NCBI RefSeq assembly: GCF_002210095.1
Contig: NZ_AQQR01000003.1
Location: forward strand, 310,001-374,000
DNA length: 64,000 nucleotides
Source of the DNA: Marinibacterium profundimaris
GTDB lineage: Bacteria > Pseudomonadota > Alphaproteobacteria > Rhodobacterales > Rhodobacteraceae
Direction of reading: 5' to 3'
The number at the start of each line of letters is the position of its first letter. Position 1 is the stretch's first letter. Positions 16,339 to 24,639 of the stretch are shown piece by piece. The notes below the pieces were generated by a model that saw only the letters and a list, made by a program, of their open reading frames with translations, was not told the DNA's origin and made no database searches. A program made the translations under genes and the position numbers.

Positions 16339-17577
16339 TTACGGGTTGGTGCGCTTCAGGATCTGCTCGAAGCGGTCCGACGCGGTCTCGATCGCGCCAT
16401 CGACATCCCCGTCGAAGATCCCGGTTTCCAGCATCTCGAGCCAGGGCCCGGTCAGCGAGACGAAGAGTTCGTCATTGGCGTAAGTATAGGGGGTGCGACC
16501 GGACTTCAGCACGTCATAGGCGATCAGGTTGCGTTCGTCGAAATCGGCATAGGCCACGTCGGCAATGTCGGTCCGCGACGGCATGCCGGACATTTCGGTG
16601 ATCAGCACCTGCTGCTCGGGCTGGAGGTAGAAGGTGATGAAATCTTCCACCAGCGCTTTCTTCTCGTCCGAAATCCCCTTGACCATCGTGACGTCGTCGC
16701 CGCCGGCAAAGGTCGCCCGGCCACCGTCCGGCCCGGGGATCGGCGCGATGTTGAAGGCCACGTCCGGGTAGTTGGCCGTCAGGAGGTTCACGATGTAGGA
16801 GCCGGACATCAGGATGCCGACCTGGCCGGACGCAAAGGCCTCGACCGCGGCATTGCCGTTGCCCGACCGCGTGGTCGGATGCGTCGCGCCGGCGGCCCAC
16901 ATGTCCGCATAGAGCTGCAGCGTCTCGCGCATGGCCGGCGTGTCGACGGTTTGCGTGCGCCCGTCCTCGGACAGGATGTCGTCGCCTGCGGCCCAGATAT
17001 GCGGCATGAAATCGTAGACCATCCACGACCCGGAATTGCCGACATACATGAAGCCATAGGTATCGTCGCCCAGGGCGCTGATCTCGATCGCGGCATCCTT
17101 GATGCCTTCAAGCGTTTCCAGCGACGCGGGATCCACGCCGGCCTCGGCCAGCATGTCGGTGTTGTAGACGATGACCGAGGCATCCGGCGTCAGCGGCACG
17201 CCGTATTTCTTGCCCTCGTAGGTGCCCAGCCGGATGTGCGAGGGCGACAGGGCGTCGGCATACGGCAGGCTGTCAATGAACCCGGTCATGTCTTCCAGCA
17301 TGCCCGCGGCCGCGAAGGTCGGCATGTAGATCAGGTCCATCGCGACCGCCGCCGGGGCCGCGCCCCCGGCCAGTGCCGCGCCGAGCTTGGGAACCATCTG
17401 CTCTGCCACGACCGGGACCACGTCGATCGTGTCGTCATGGCTTTCGTTGTAGCGGGACGCCAGTTCTTCGAGGATGGGCGCCGTGCTGGTACGCACCCAG
17501 ATGCTGACTTCTTCGGCGCTCGCCGCCGTTGTGGCAACCGAAAGAGCGGCCAGGGAAATCAAACTTACTGCCTTCAT
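16339..17577 (-). CDS. Extracellular solute-binding protein of sugar ABC importer
   Basis: The 412-residue protein begins with a clear signal peptide (MKAVSLISLAALSVATTAASA, cleavage after about residue 21). The mature part has the features of family 1 solute-binding proteins: an early VSIWVRTST strand, the YGVPLTPDASVIVYN hinge region and GILMSGSYIV. It would capture substrate in the periplasm for the two permeases. It is the first gene of the six-gene importer operon; a TGTAGACA element lies about 95 bases upstream. The start at ATG 17577 is fixed by the signal peptide. The substrate is inferred from the GH127 and hydroxyproline genes, namely a short arabinoside, possibly hydroxyproline-linked. 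Confidence 0.92.
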   Translation of the reverse strand: MKAVSLISLAALSVATTAASAEEVSIWVRTSTAPILEELASRYNESHDDTIDVVPVVAEQMVPKLGAALAGGAAPAAVAMDLIYMPTFAAAGMLEDMTGFIDSLPYADALSPSHIRLGTYEGKKYGVPLTPDASVIVYNTDMLAEAGVDPASLETLEGIKDAAIEISALGDDTYGFMYVGNSGSWMVYDFMPHIWAAGDDILSEDGRTQTVDTPAMRETLQLYADMWAAGATHPTTRSGNGNAAVEAFASGQVGILMSGSYIVNLLTANYPDVAFNIAPIPGPDGGRATFAGGDDVTMVKGISDEKKALVEDFITFYLQPEQQVLITEMSGMPSRTDIADVAYADFDERNLIAYDVLKSGRTPYTYANDELFVSLTGPWLEMLETGIFDGDVDGAIETASDRFEQILKRTNP

Positions 17578-17671
17578 GCGGATGGACCTTTCCTGTTGAT
17601 GGGCCCGGGGTTTTTGATCGGGGACCCGTATAATCATACTTTATGAGCCAAAATTCCTCCTGTCCACTGTT

Positions 17672-17679
17672 TGTAGACA
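17672..17679. promoter_or_regulatory. TGTAGACA element upstream of the importer operon
   Basis: TGTAGACA, within TTGTAGACAG, lies in the AT-rich promoter region of the binding-protein gene. It differs at only one base from the TGTCGACA cores at 21168-21175 and 22053-22060 in front of the hydroxyproline genes. I infer a shared operator for the FCD-type GntR regulator. Confidence 0.45.
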
Positions 17680-17797
17680 GAGAAAATTTAAAAGACAGTG
17701 GTTCTGAAATTTTCGCTGCCGTCAGACTGGTCCTCCGGCGGCAAAACGAAAGAACACAGGCGACCGCCCACCTTCGGACCAGGACCCGCCAAGGGGC

Positions 17798-19081
17798 CTA
17801 GCGGCGGCTGAACCGAAGCGGGTCGAAGGCCGAGATATCGATGTCGGGCGCCCGGCGCGCCGCGATCGCGGCGACGATCTCGGCCGTTCCGGCGGATTGG
17901 GTCAGCCCCAGGTGTCCATGCCCGAAGGCATGGATCACCCGGTCGGCCCGGCCAGAGCGGCCGATGGCGGGAAGGCTGTCGGGCATCGAGGGACGAAACC
18001 CCATCCACCGGGTACCATCCTGCGGGTCGAACCCCGGAAGAAAGGCCCGGGCCTTGCGGACCAGCACGTCCGACCGGTCGAAATTCGGCGCCAGATTCAG
18101 GCCGCCAAGCTCCACCGCGCCGCCGATCCGCACCCCCTGCCCGACCCGCGACACGACGAAGCCATGACCCGGGAAGGTCACATGGGTCCTGAGATCGAAA
18201 TCGCAGACCGGGAAGGTCGTGTTGTAGCCGCGCTCGGTCTCCAGCGGGATGCGCTCGCCCAGCGTCCGGGCCAGCCGGTGCGACCAGGCGCCCGCGGCCA
18301 GAACGACCTGCCCGGCTGTCAGCGTCTCGCCGTCGGTCATCAGCGAGACGCCGGCATCGCCCTGCACCATCTCGCGCACCTCGGCCTGGCGGATTTGGCC
18401 GCCGGCATTGACGAAGCACCGTGCCAGGTGCTCGGTCCAGACCTTCGGATCGGTGACGTTCATCCAGTCGGGCGTGAACCCCGCATGGGTGAAGCGCGGC
18501 GACAGGCCGGGCTGGATCTCGGCGATGTCTCCGGCGCTTTCAAGAAGCCGGAACGCGACGCCGTGCTGCCGGCGCAGGTCCCAGGCGGAAAGGCTCTCGC
18601 GGTATTCGCCGGCGCCTTCGTAGACCTGCAGCTGGCCCTCGCGCCGGATCAGCGCCTGGCCGTCGACACTGTCGATCAGCGTTTCCGTCGCCCGGCGCGA
18701 CAGGTCCATCATCCGGGCCTGGGCCGCGATCGACGCCAGGTGCCGCTTCGGCTGGCTCGACCGCCAGAAATGCAGCAGCCAGGGCATCATCCGCACCGCA
18801 TAGGCCGGGCGCAGCGACAGCGGCCCCAGCGGATCCAGCAGCCATCCCGGCGCCTTGCGCAGGATCCCCGGCGCCGCAAGCGGTTCGATATCGCTGAAGG
18901 CGAAGGCCCCCGCATTGCCGCCGGAGGTTTCCCCCGCCACGTCGCCACGGTCCAGCAGGGTCACGCTGTGCCCGTCTGCCAGCAGCCGCAACGCGGCCGT
19001 GACCCCGATGATCCCAGCCCCGATCACAATGATGGATCCCGCCTCGGCGACCGCGCCGTGCTGCGACAGATTCTGGTTCAT
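17798..19081 (-). CDS. FAD-dependent oxidoreductase, probable cis-4-hydroxy-D-proline dehydrogenase
   Basis: The 427-residue protein is of the DadA/DAO type. It has an N-terminal FAD-binding GAGIIG motif at 21-26, the ribose-binding acidic residue after strand two (LLDRG), a GGNAGAF segment, and a C-terminal FGHGHLGLTQSAGTAE motif. Close to the hydroxyproline epimerase and deaminase genes, the likely reaction is oxidation of cis-4-hydroxy-D-proline to pyrroline-4-hydroxy-2-carboxylate, passing electrons to the respiratory chain. In sequence alone it could also be a general D-amino-acid dehydrogenase; the genetic context decides. It is separated from the epimerase gene by 87 bases that contain a strong GC hairpin. 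There is no signal peptide, which fits a peripheral inner-membrane enzyme facing the cytoplasm. Confidence 0.85.
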   Translation of the reverse strand: MNQNLSQHGAVAEAGSIIVIGAGIIGVTAALRLLADGHSVTLLDRGDVAGETSGGNAGAFAFSDIEPLAAPGILRKAPGWLLDPLGPLSLRPAYAVRMMPWLLHFWRSSQPKRHLASIAAQARMMDLSRRATETLIDSVDGQALIRREGQLQVYEGAGEYRESLSAWDLRRQHGVAFRLLESAGDIAEIQPGLSPRFTHAGFTPDWMNVTDPKVWTEHLARCFVNAGGQIRQAEVREMVQGDAGVSLMTDGETLTAGQVVLAAGAWSHRLARTLGERIPLETERGYNTTFPVCDFDLRTHVTFPGHGFVVSRVGQGVRIGGAVELGGLNLAPNFDRSDVLVRKARAFLPGFDPQDGTRWMGFRPSMPDSLPAIGRSGRADRVIHAFGHGHLGLTQSAGTAEIVAAIAARRAPDIDISAFDPLRFSRR

Positions 19082-19125
19082 CCTGGCTCCTGACGTGATG
19101 GGCTGTTGCGGGCGGGCAGTCGGAC

Positions 19126-19155
19126 GGCCCGGCGGGGTGACACCCCCGCCGGGCC
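19126..19155. other. Strong GC hairpin between epimerase and dehydrogenase genes
   Basis: A perfect 12-base stem, GGCCCGGCGGGG with CCCCGCCGGGCC, has a 6-base loop and lies between the stop of the epimerase gene and the start of the dehydrogenase gene. No T run follows on the minus strand, so it is more likely an mRNA-stabilising or partial-termination element than a full terminator. Confidence 0.5.
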
Positions 19156-19168
19156 AGCGTCGCGGTGG

Positions 19169-20101
19169 TCAGAGACGGATACCGTCCCGGAACGGGTCCC
19201 CCTCCTGGAAGATCAGCCGGGACTCCGCCATGAGATGCGCCTGCCCCGTGATCGAGGGGATCACGCCACCCGCCGCGCCTCTTGTGTAGGACAGCCGGTA
19301 GGTGGAGCCGATCACGCTTTCCTGCAGGATCTCCTCCCCCTCCGCCAGTTTTCCCGAGGCAGCCAGGCACGCGAGCCGGGCCGAACAGCCGGTTCCGCAG
19401 GGCGAGCGGTCATAGGCGTCATCGGGACAGAGCACGAAGTTGCGCGACTGCACGCCGGGAACGTCGGACGGGCCGTAGAAGATGACGTGATCGACAGGCG
19501 CACCGGTGTCACCGCCAAGCCCCCGGGCGTCAAGAGCCTCCCGCGTGGCGACGGCCACATCGGTCAGCTGGCGCATGTTGTCCGGCGTCACCGGCACCGG
19601 GCCGGGATCCGCCAGGAAGAACCAGTTGCCGCCATAGGCGATATCGCCGGTCACGGGCCCCACCCCGGGCACGTCCACGGTCACCCCGGTTGCGACACGC
19701 CGCGCCTCGACATTGGTCACGGTCACGGTGTTCGCGTCATGCAGCTCGACCGTGACAACACCGGCCGGCGTCTCGATCCGATGCCGACCGGTTCCGATGC
19801 GCCCCAGGTGATACAGCGTGACGGCAAGGCCGATCGTCCCGTGCCCGCACATGCCCAGCACCGCCGCGAGATCGAAGTAGATCACCCCAGTCACGCAGGA
19901 TGGATCGGTGGGCGGCACCAGCAATGCCCCCACCATGGCAACCTGACCGCGCGGCTCGAGCATGACCGCGCGATAGGTGTCGCGATAGCGCCCGGCCAGC
20001 AGCGCCGCGCGCTCGCTCAGCGGCCCGGACCCGAGATCTGGAAAGCCGTCGATGATGACACGCGTCGGCTCTCCGCCGGTATGGCTGTCGATGACATGCA
20101 T
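19169..20101 (-). CDS. 4-hydroxyproline 2-epimerase (proline racemase family)
   Basis: The 310-residue protein begins MHVIDSHTGGEP, typical of the proline racemase superfamily. Both catalytic cysteines are present: Cys85 in MCGHG and Cys235 in DRSPCGTG. Trans-3-hydroxyproline dehydratases of the same superfamily replace the first cysteine, so the two-cysteine form supports an epimerase or racemase. With dehydrogenase and deaminase genes on either side, the expected reaction is trans-4-hydroxy-L-proline to cis-4-hydroxy-D-proline, the first step of catabolism. The ATG at 20101 is chosen because family similarity starts exactly there, although the frame is open upstream. It follows the deaminase gene by 25 bases in the same operon. 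Confidence in the epimerase call is high; proline racemase is the main alternative. Confidence 0.9.
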   Translation of the reverse strand: MHVIDSHTGGEPTRVIIDGFPDLGSGPLSERAALLAGRYRDTYRAVMLEPRGQVAMVGALLVPPTDPSCVTGVIYFDLAAVLGMCGHGTIGLAVTLYHLGRIGTGRHRIETPAGVVTVELHDANTVTVTNVEARRVATGVTVDVPGVGPVTGDIAYGGNWFFLADPGPVPVTPDNMRQLTDVAVATREALDARGLGGDTGAPVDHVIFYGPSDVPGVQSRNFVLCPDDAYDRSPCGTGCSARLACLAASGKLAEGEEILQESVIGSTYRLSYTRGAAGGVIPSITGQAHLMAESRLIFQEGDPFRDGIRL

Positions 20102-20126
20102 ACGCTGGTCCCCCTTGGTGCCGACC

Positions 20127-21056
20127 CTATTTGGCCCACTCGGCATACCAGGCCTTGAACTGCCTGTACTGGGTCTCGGCAAAGGCTGCCTGTGCCGGTG
20201 TCAGCGCGTCGGTCTCGTTGAAGTGCAGCGTGTATTCCGTCTCGCCGTTCAGGACCATGAGATGCTTGTAATAGAGCACCAGGTCGACGCCCTCGTCGAA
20301 GGTCGACAGCACCATCAGCGCCTCGTCCAGCTCCTGCGCCTTGACGCGGGCCTCGACATCGCCGTCCGCTGCCGCCTTGGCCAGCGCCACGAGGTGCAGG
20401 ACCTCCCGGGGGAGCGCGTTGCCGATGCCGGTGATCGCGCCGGTGGCCCCGCATTTGACGAAGCCGTGGAAGACCTGCGTATCGACCCCGACCATCAGCG
20501 TGAGATCGTCATTGCCCGAGGTGATGTTGGCCGCGGCATAGGACAGATCCTCGGCGCCGCCGAATTCCTTGAAGCCGACGAGGTTCGGATAGGTCTCGCG
20601 CAGCTCGAAGAACAGGTCGGCCCGGGTCGCGAAACCGTAATACGGGCTGTTGTAGATGACCGCCGGCAGATCCGCGGCACCGAGAACGGCCGAGAAATGC
20701 GCCTTCTGCGCCGCCATCGAGGTGCCACGGGACAGCACGCGGGGGATCACCATGAGCCCCTGCGCACCGACCCTGGCCGCATGGGCCGCGATACGCACGG
20801 CCGATGCGGTATTGATCGCGCCGGTGCCGACGATGGTCGGCACGCCGGCCTTGACCAGAGCCTCGACCCCTTCCATGCGCGCCTCTTCGGTCAGCAGCGG
20901 CCAGTCGCCCATCGAGCCGCAATAGACGACTGCCGACATTCCGGCGTCCACCAGCTCCCGGCCCTTCCGCGCGAGCGCCTCGAAATCGGGGGTCCTGTCT
21001 GCGGTGCAGGGTGTCATCAGGGCCGGAATGGTGCCGGCGAAGATACTGTCGCTCAT
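20127..21056 (-). CDS. DapA-family enzyme, probable 1-pyrroline-4-hydroxy-2-carboxylate deaminase
   Basis: The 309-residue protein is a class I aldolase-fold enzyme of the dihydrodipicolinate synthase family. The Schiff-base lysine lies in LVGFKEFGG and the conserved tyrosine in YNSPYYG. True DapA is unlikely in this setting, between a hydroxyproline epimerase gene and an FCD regulator gene. The known DapA-family enzyme of hydroxyproline catabolism deaminates and dehydrates pyrroline-4-hydroxy-2-carboxylate to 2-oxoglutarate semialdehyde. I set the start at ATG 21056, where similarity begins. A TGTCGACA palindrome sits about 110 bases upstream. The semialdehyde dehydrogenase needed for the last step is not in this window and would have to come from elsewhere. 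Confidence 0.84.
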   Translation of the reverse strand: MSDSIFAGTIPALMTPCTADRTPDFEALARKGRELVDAGMSAVVYCGSMGDWPLLTEEARMEGVEALVKAGVPTIVGTGAINTASAVRIAAHAARVGAQGLMVIPRVLSRGTSMAAQKAHFSAVLGAADLPAVIYNSPYYGFATRADLFFELRETYPNLVGFKEFGGAEDLSYAAANITSGNDDLTLMVGVDTQVFHGFVKCGATGAITGIGNALPREVLHLVALAKAAADGDVEARVKAQELDEALMVLSTFDEGVDLVLYYKHLMVLNGETEYTLHFNETDALTPAQAAFAETQYRQFKAWYAEWAK

Positions 21057-21165
21057 GCGGATGTCCTTTTCAAAACTGTCGGCGGACCGGGGCATGCCTG
21101 CGGGTGAAGGTCCGGCGAGGGCAGCGTGCGGTCTGTATTCCGCTGGACTAGCATTCTGCCGATTT

Positions 21166-21177
21166 CTTGTCGACAAG
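21166..21177. promoter_or_regulatory. CTTGTCGACAAG palindrome, probable GntR/FCD operator
   Basis: This perfect 12-base palindrome lies in the gap between the regulator gene and the deaminase gene, upstream of the hydroxyproline operon. It fits the general FadR-subfamily operator pattern T-x-GT-x-AC-x-A only loosely, but its core TGTCGACA recurs upstream of the regulator gene itself. Confidence 0.6.
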
Positions 21178-21249
21178 TAAAATACTGAAACGGAAGCTGC
21201 GCAGGCCACCGGCGGATCGATGCCCGATCCGCCGGTCTTTTCAGGCTGT

Positions 21250-21972
21250 TCAGAGCGCCAGGCTCGGCGCACTGCGCGTGTCGGCCGAGATGTAGGACCG
21301 GATCTGCCGCACGATCTGGTCCGCATGAGCGATCGCCAGCCTGTCGGCCCGTTCCACGTCCCGGCTTACGATCGCGGCGATGATGTCCTCGTGCTCGCTG
21401 ACATACTGGCGCGGCAGGTTGTCCGCGTAGGAATGGTAATACAGCCGCAGGATTCGCCGGCCCTCGTCCAGAAGGCGGGTGAACAGGGCCGTGTAATAGG
21501 GATTGCGCCCGGCTTCCGCGATCGCCACGTGGAAATCCCGGTTCGAGGCGATCATGCCCAACACGTTGCGCTCCTCCACGAAGGCGGCAAACCGGGCCTG
21601 ATGCTCCTGGATCCCGGCGATTTCATCTTCGGCGTGGTGTTCGGCCGCCAGCCGCGTGGTGACCCGGTACATCAGCGTCAATGCATCGAAGAAGGCGCCC
21701 ATCTGGATGAAATCGATGTTCGACACGATGGTCGTGCGGTTGGTAAGTGTCGTCAGCAACCCGTCCGCAGCCAACCGCACCAAGGCCTCCCGGATCGGCG
21801 TCCGCGACATCGAGAACCGCTCGGACAGAAGGGTTTCGTCGATCGGACTGCCGGGGGCGATCTTCAGTTCGATGATCTCGTTGCGGAGGATCTCGTAGAC
21901 GTGGGAAACCCCGCTTCCGCGTTTGATCCCCGGTGTCGATGCGGCGTTCGAATTCTGGGCTGCTTTGGGCAT
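21250..21972 (-). CDS. GntR-family transcriptional regulator, FadR/FCD subfamily
   Basis: The 240-residue protein has an N-terminal winged helix, with the recognition helix around FSMSRTPIREALVRLAADGL. An all-helical FCD ligand domain follows from about residue 95, with the Asp and His residues (FHVAIAEAG and a later HEDIIAAI) that usually bind a metal and a carboxylic acid ligand. It is the first gene of the minus-strand hydroxyproline cluster and is therefore the probable local repressor, sensing hydroxyproline or a breakdown product. The ATG at 21972 has a GAGAGAG ribosome site; the upstream ATG at 22053 would add 27 residues and overlap the TGTCGACA element, which argues for the shorter form. 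Its ligand is an inference. Confidence 0.87.
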   Translation of the reverse strand: MPKAAQNSNAASTPGIKRGSGVSHVYEILRNEIIELKIAPGSPIDETLLSERFSMSRTPIREALVRLAADGLLTTLTNRTTIVSNIDFIQMGAFFDALTLMYRVTTRLAAEHHAEDEIAGIQEHQARFAAFVEERNVLGMIASNRDFHVAIAEAGRNPYYTALFTRLLDEGRRILRLYYHSYADNLPRQYVSEHEDIIAAIVSRDVERADRLAIAHADQIVRQIRSYISADTRSAPSLAL

Positions 21973-22415
21973 GCTCTCTCTCTTGGCGGGATTGGCTGGA
22001 CCAGACTGGAGGACCTTTTGGCTCCAATCCAGAGTATAGTATGTATTCATCATGTCGACAGAAAAAATTCAGGTTTATCATGCAGTCCCGGATGCAAAGA
22101 TCGACCCGAAACGCTGACACCGGACCCGAAAGGTATCAGGGACCGGAACAATGCCACGTTCGTGCATTTCTCTCCCGACATTCCGCAGCGACACCGGAAA
22201 CCTGACATAACGACTCATGGCCGTCCGGATGATCTCAGGCCTTGTTCGGACGCAGCGGACAGGGGTCGCCCATGACCAGCGGCCAGCCGCCCACCCTGCC
22301 CTACTGACCTCCCTCCGCGACAGCAAAGCTCAGGCAGCCGACAGCCGCGACCTTCGCGCCCTTGCGCTTGCCTGTTGCGGACATCATGATTGTCCTGCAC
22401 AGCTTGGGACGATCA
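21973..22415. other. Divergent intergenic region between GntR regulator and copper-type cluster
   Basis: These 443 bases contain the regulator promoter and the TGTCGACA element on the left. The right half leads into the small exported protein gene at 22416. I see no convincing gene in it. Confidence 0.45.
22053..22060. promoter_or_regulatory. TGTCGACA element upstream of the GntR gene
   Basis: TGTCGACA lies 80 bases upstream of the preferred regulator start and repeats the 8-base core of the palindrome at 21166-21177. This suggests autoregulation by the FCD-type regulator. Confidence 0.5.
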
Positions 22416-22733
22416 ATGCGCCTCTTCCTTGTCTGCTTCCTGACTGGCCTTTTCGCGCTGGTGAGCCTGCCGCAGCTGACCTCTGCCGCGCTGGCCATGC
22501 ATGATTGCGCGGGGTGCGCCGAACTGTCGGCGGACAAGCCGCAGGGGCATATGCCAGTGCAGGACAACCGTGGCCTGTGCAGCGACATGCCCGGCTGCGT
22601 GGTGCTTGCCGTCCTGCCGGACGCACGACCCTTCGCTGTCGCCTGGCTGGGACGTCAGTCCTATGCGCGGCCCGTATCCTGGCCTGGCACGACCATGCCC
22701 GTGCGGATGGACCTGCCGCCACCGCGCCTCTGA
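22416..22733 (+). CDS. Small exported Cys/Met/His-containing protein, unknown
   Basis: The 105-residue product has a convincing signal peptide (MRLFLVCFLTGLFALVSLPQ, ending near ALA at about residue 26). The mature part carries the pairs DCAGC and CSDMPGC plus HMPV, potential soft-metal ligands. I do not recognise a family. It precedes two c-type cytochrome genes and a multicopper oxidase gene on the same strand, with a 90-base gap to the first, so a role in periplasmic copper handling is plausible but inferred. The ATG at 22416 is chosen because the signal peptide starts there; an ATG at 22386 would add ten residues. The C-terminal end is Pro/Arg-rich. Confidence 0.55.
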   Translation: MRLFLVCFLTGLFALVSLPQLTSAALAMHDCAGCAELSADKPQGHMPVQDNRGLCSDMPGCVVLAVLPDARPFAVAWLGRQSYARPVSWPGTTMPVRMDLPPPRL

Positions 22734-22823
22734 TCCGGATTTCGATGGTTTACGGGACGGGCTGCCGTCCGTCCGTGTCGATGTCGCGCGTCCCGTTCGG
22801 GAGGCGCAGAACAGGATCAAGAG

Positions 22824-23258
22824 ATGAACAAGATGACTCTGATCGCGGGGGGTGCCGTCATCGCGGCACTTGGTGCCTATGCCGTGACACGCCCCTCCGA
22901 TGACACCACGGCGGTTGCAACCGCCCCCGAGCCTGGCGCAGCCATGGTTGCCGTCACCCTGCCAGAGACGCTGTCACCCGAAGCCGTCATGGGGCAGCGG
23001 GCGTTCGAGGCGGTCTGCGCCGACTGCCACGGAGAAAACGCCGCCGGCAGGATGGGCGTGGCACCGCCGCTGATCCACAAGATCTACGAACCGTCGCACC
23101 ACGCGGATGAGGCGTTCCAGCGCGCGGCGGCCAACGGCGTGCTTGCGCACCACTGGAGCTTTGGCGACATGCCTGCGCAGCCGCAGGTGACACGCGCCGA
23201 CATGGCCTCCATCATCGCGTATGTTCGCGAAGTGCAGCGTGCGAATGGGATCGACTGA
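22824..23258 (+). CDS. c-type cytochrome, N-terminally anchored
   Basis: The 144-residue protein has an N-terminal hydrophobic segment (about residues 4-21) that should anchor it or direct it to the periplasm. A monoheme cytochrome c domain with CADCH at 65-69 follows, and Met116 in FGDMPAQP is the probable distal ligand. It ends in the usual helix IIAYVREVQRANGI. It begins a tight group with the multicopper oxidase (1 base after this stop) and a second cytochrome. It may pass electrons to or from that oxidase. The heme motif makes the class secure; the redox partner is an inference. Confidence 0.88.
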   Translation: MNKMTLIAGGAVIAALGAYAVTRPSDDTTAVATAPEPGAAMVAVTLPETLSPEAVMGQRAFEAVCADCHGENAAGRMGVAPPLIHKIYEPSHHADEAFQRAAANGVLAHHWSFGDMPAQPQVTRADMASIIAYVREVQRANGID

Positions 23259-23259
23259 C

Positions 23260-24639
23260 ATGCAGATGACACGACGCAGTTTCTGTGCTGGCCTGGCCGC
23301 CCTGCCCCTGTCGCGGCCGGCCATCGCACAGGGCTTCCCCACGCTCACCGCGCAAGAGGCCACGGTTCAACTGGCGCCCGACGGCTATCCCGCCACGCGG
23401 GTCTGGAGCTACGAGGGCACCATCCCCGGTCCGGTGCTGCGCGCGCCGCAGGGCGGCCGGCTTGAACGGCGGCTGGTGAACAGGCTGCCGGTGCCGACCT
23501 CGATCCACTGGCATGGGATCCGCATCGACAATGCGATGGACGGCGTGCCCGGCCTGACCCAGGACCCGGTGCCGCCCGAGGGAACGTTCGACTATGCATT
23601 CGACCTGCCGGATGCGGGCACCTACTGGTATCATGCGCATACCAACTCGATGGAGCAGGTGGCGCGCGGCCTTTCCGGCGCGCTTGTCGTCGAAGAAAAG
23701 ACACCGCCGGCCGTGGACCGGGACGAGGTCCTGATGATCCACGACTGGCTGCTTGACCCCGAAACCGGGCAGTTCGTCGACAGTTTCCAAAACGCCATGA
23801 CGCTCAGCCACGCCGGCAGGATCGGCAATCTTCAGGGCGTGAACGGACGCTATGACGTCACGCTGGAGGCGCGTCAGAACGAACGGCTTCGGCTGCGCCT
23901 CATCAACGGGGCCAACGCCCGGATCTTCGCGCTTCGGCTTGAGGGGCTGACCGGCTGGACCTTGGCCCTGGACGGGATGCCGCTGGAAGCGGCGGAGCCG
24001 ATAACAGAGACGCTGGTGCTGGCCCCGGCCCAGCGGATCGACCTGTTCGTCGACGTGACCGCCGCGCAGGGCGAAAACGCCGGTCTTCTTTTCGCCCCGG
24101 GCGACGACAGCTGGCAGGTGCTGGCGGAAATCAACGTCACCGGGCAGGCCTCACGGGCAAGCCGCGGCACGCCCGCGCCGCTGCCCCGCAACCCGGGGAC
24201 GGAGGTGCCGGACGTAGCCGGTGTCCGGGTCCTGGACATGCCGCTTCAGGGCGGTGCCATGCGCGGCATCGAGCGCGGGCGGTTCCGGGGGCAAGAGATG
24301 GACTGGCAGGGCCTGATCGAGAACGGCCAGTTCTGGACGCTTGCCGGTCAGGCCGGACGTGGCGACGCTCCCTTTGCCAGCCTGTCGCTGGGGGAAACCG
24401 CGCGGATCCGCATGGCCAACGACACCGTCTTCCCTCATGCGATGCACCTGCACGGCATGCATTTCCGGACCGTTGCGCCCGATGGCGGGTTCGGCCCATT
24501 GCGGGATACGGTGCTGGTGATGCCCGGTGACACGGTCGAGATCGCCTTCGTTGCGGACAACCCCGGCAAATGGCTGCTTCACTGTCACATGCTGGGCCAT
24601 GCGGCATCCGGCATGACAAGCTGGATCGAGGTGACATGA
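23260..24639 (+). CDS. Multicopper oxidase (CopA/CueO-type), TAT-exported
   Basis: The 459-residue protein starts with a twin-arginine signal (MTRRSFCAGLAALPLS). All four copper-ligand motifs are present: H83-W-H85, H125-A-H127, H393-x-x-H396-x-H398, and H441-C442-H443 followed by H447 and axial Met452. Three cupredoxin domains fit the length. Enzymes of this type oxidise cuprous ions, metals or phenols in the periplasm. There is no Met-rich insert of the CueO kind. The gene starts one base after the first cytochrome stop and its own stop overlaps the second cytochrome start (ATGA), so the three are cotranscribed. Coupling of a multicopper oxidase to cytochromes suggests electron transfer rather than simple oxygen-dependent oxidation, but that is inference. 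Confidence 0.93.
   Translation: MQMTRRSFCAGLAALPLSRPAIAQGFPTLTAQEATVQLAPDGYPATRVWSYEGTIPGPVLRAPQGGRLERRLVNRLPVPTSIHWHGIRIDNAMDGVPGLTQDPVPPEGTFDYAFDLPDAGTYWYHAHTNSMEQVARGLSGALVVEEKTPPAVDRDEVLMIHDWLLDPETGQFVDSFQNAMTLSHAGRIGNLQGVNGRYDVTLEARQNERLRLRLINGANARIFALRLEGLTGWTLALDGMPLEAAEPITETLVLAPAQRIDLFVDVTAAQGENAGLLFAPGDDSWQVLAEINVTGQASRASRGTPAPLPRNPGTEVPDVAGVRVLDMPLQGGAMRGIERGRFRGQEMDWQGLIENGQFWTLAGQAGRGDAPFASLSLGETARIRMANDTVFPHAMHLHGMHFRTVAPDGGFGPLRDTVLVMPGDTVEIAFVADNPGKWLLHCHMLGHAASGMTSWIEVT

Noticed and set aside
20127-21056. True dihydrodipicolinate synthase (lysine biosynthesis)
   Set aside because: The gene lies inside a hydroxyproline catabolic operon with its own FCD regulator, where a DapA-family deaminase is the known component.
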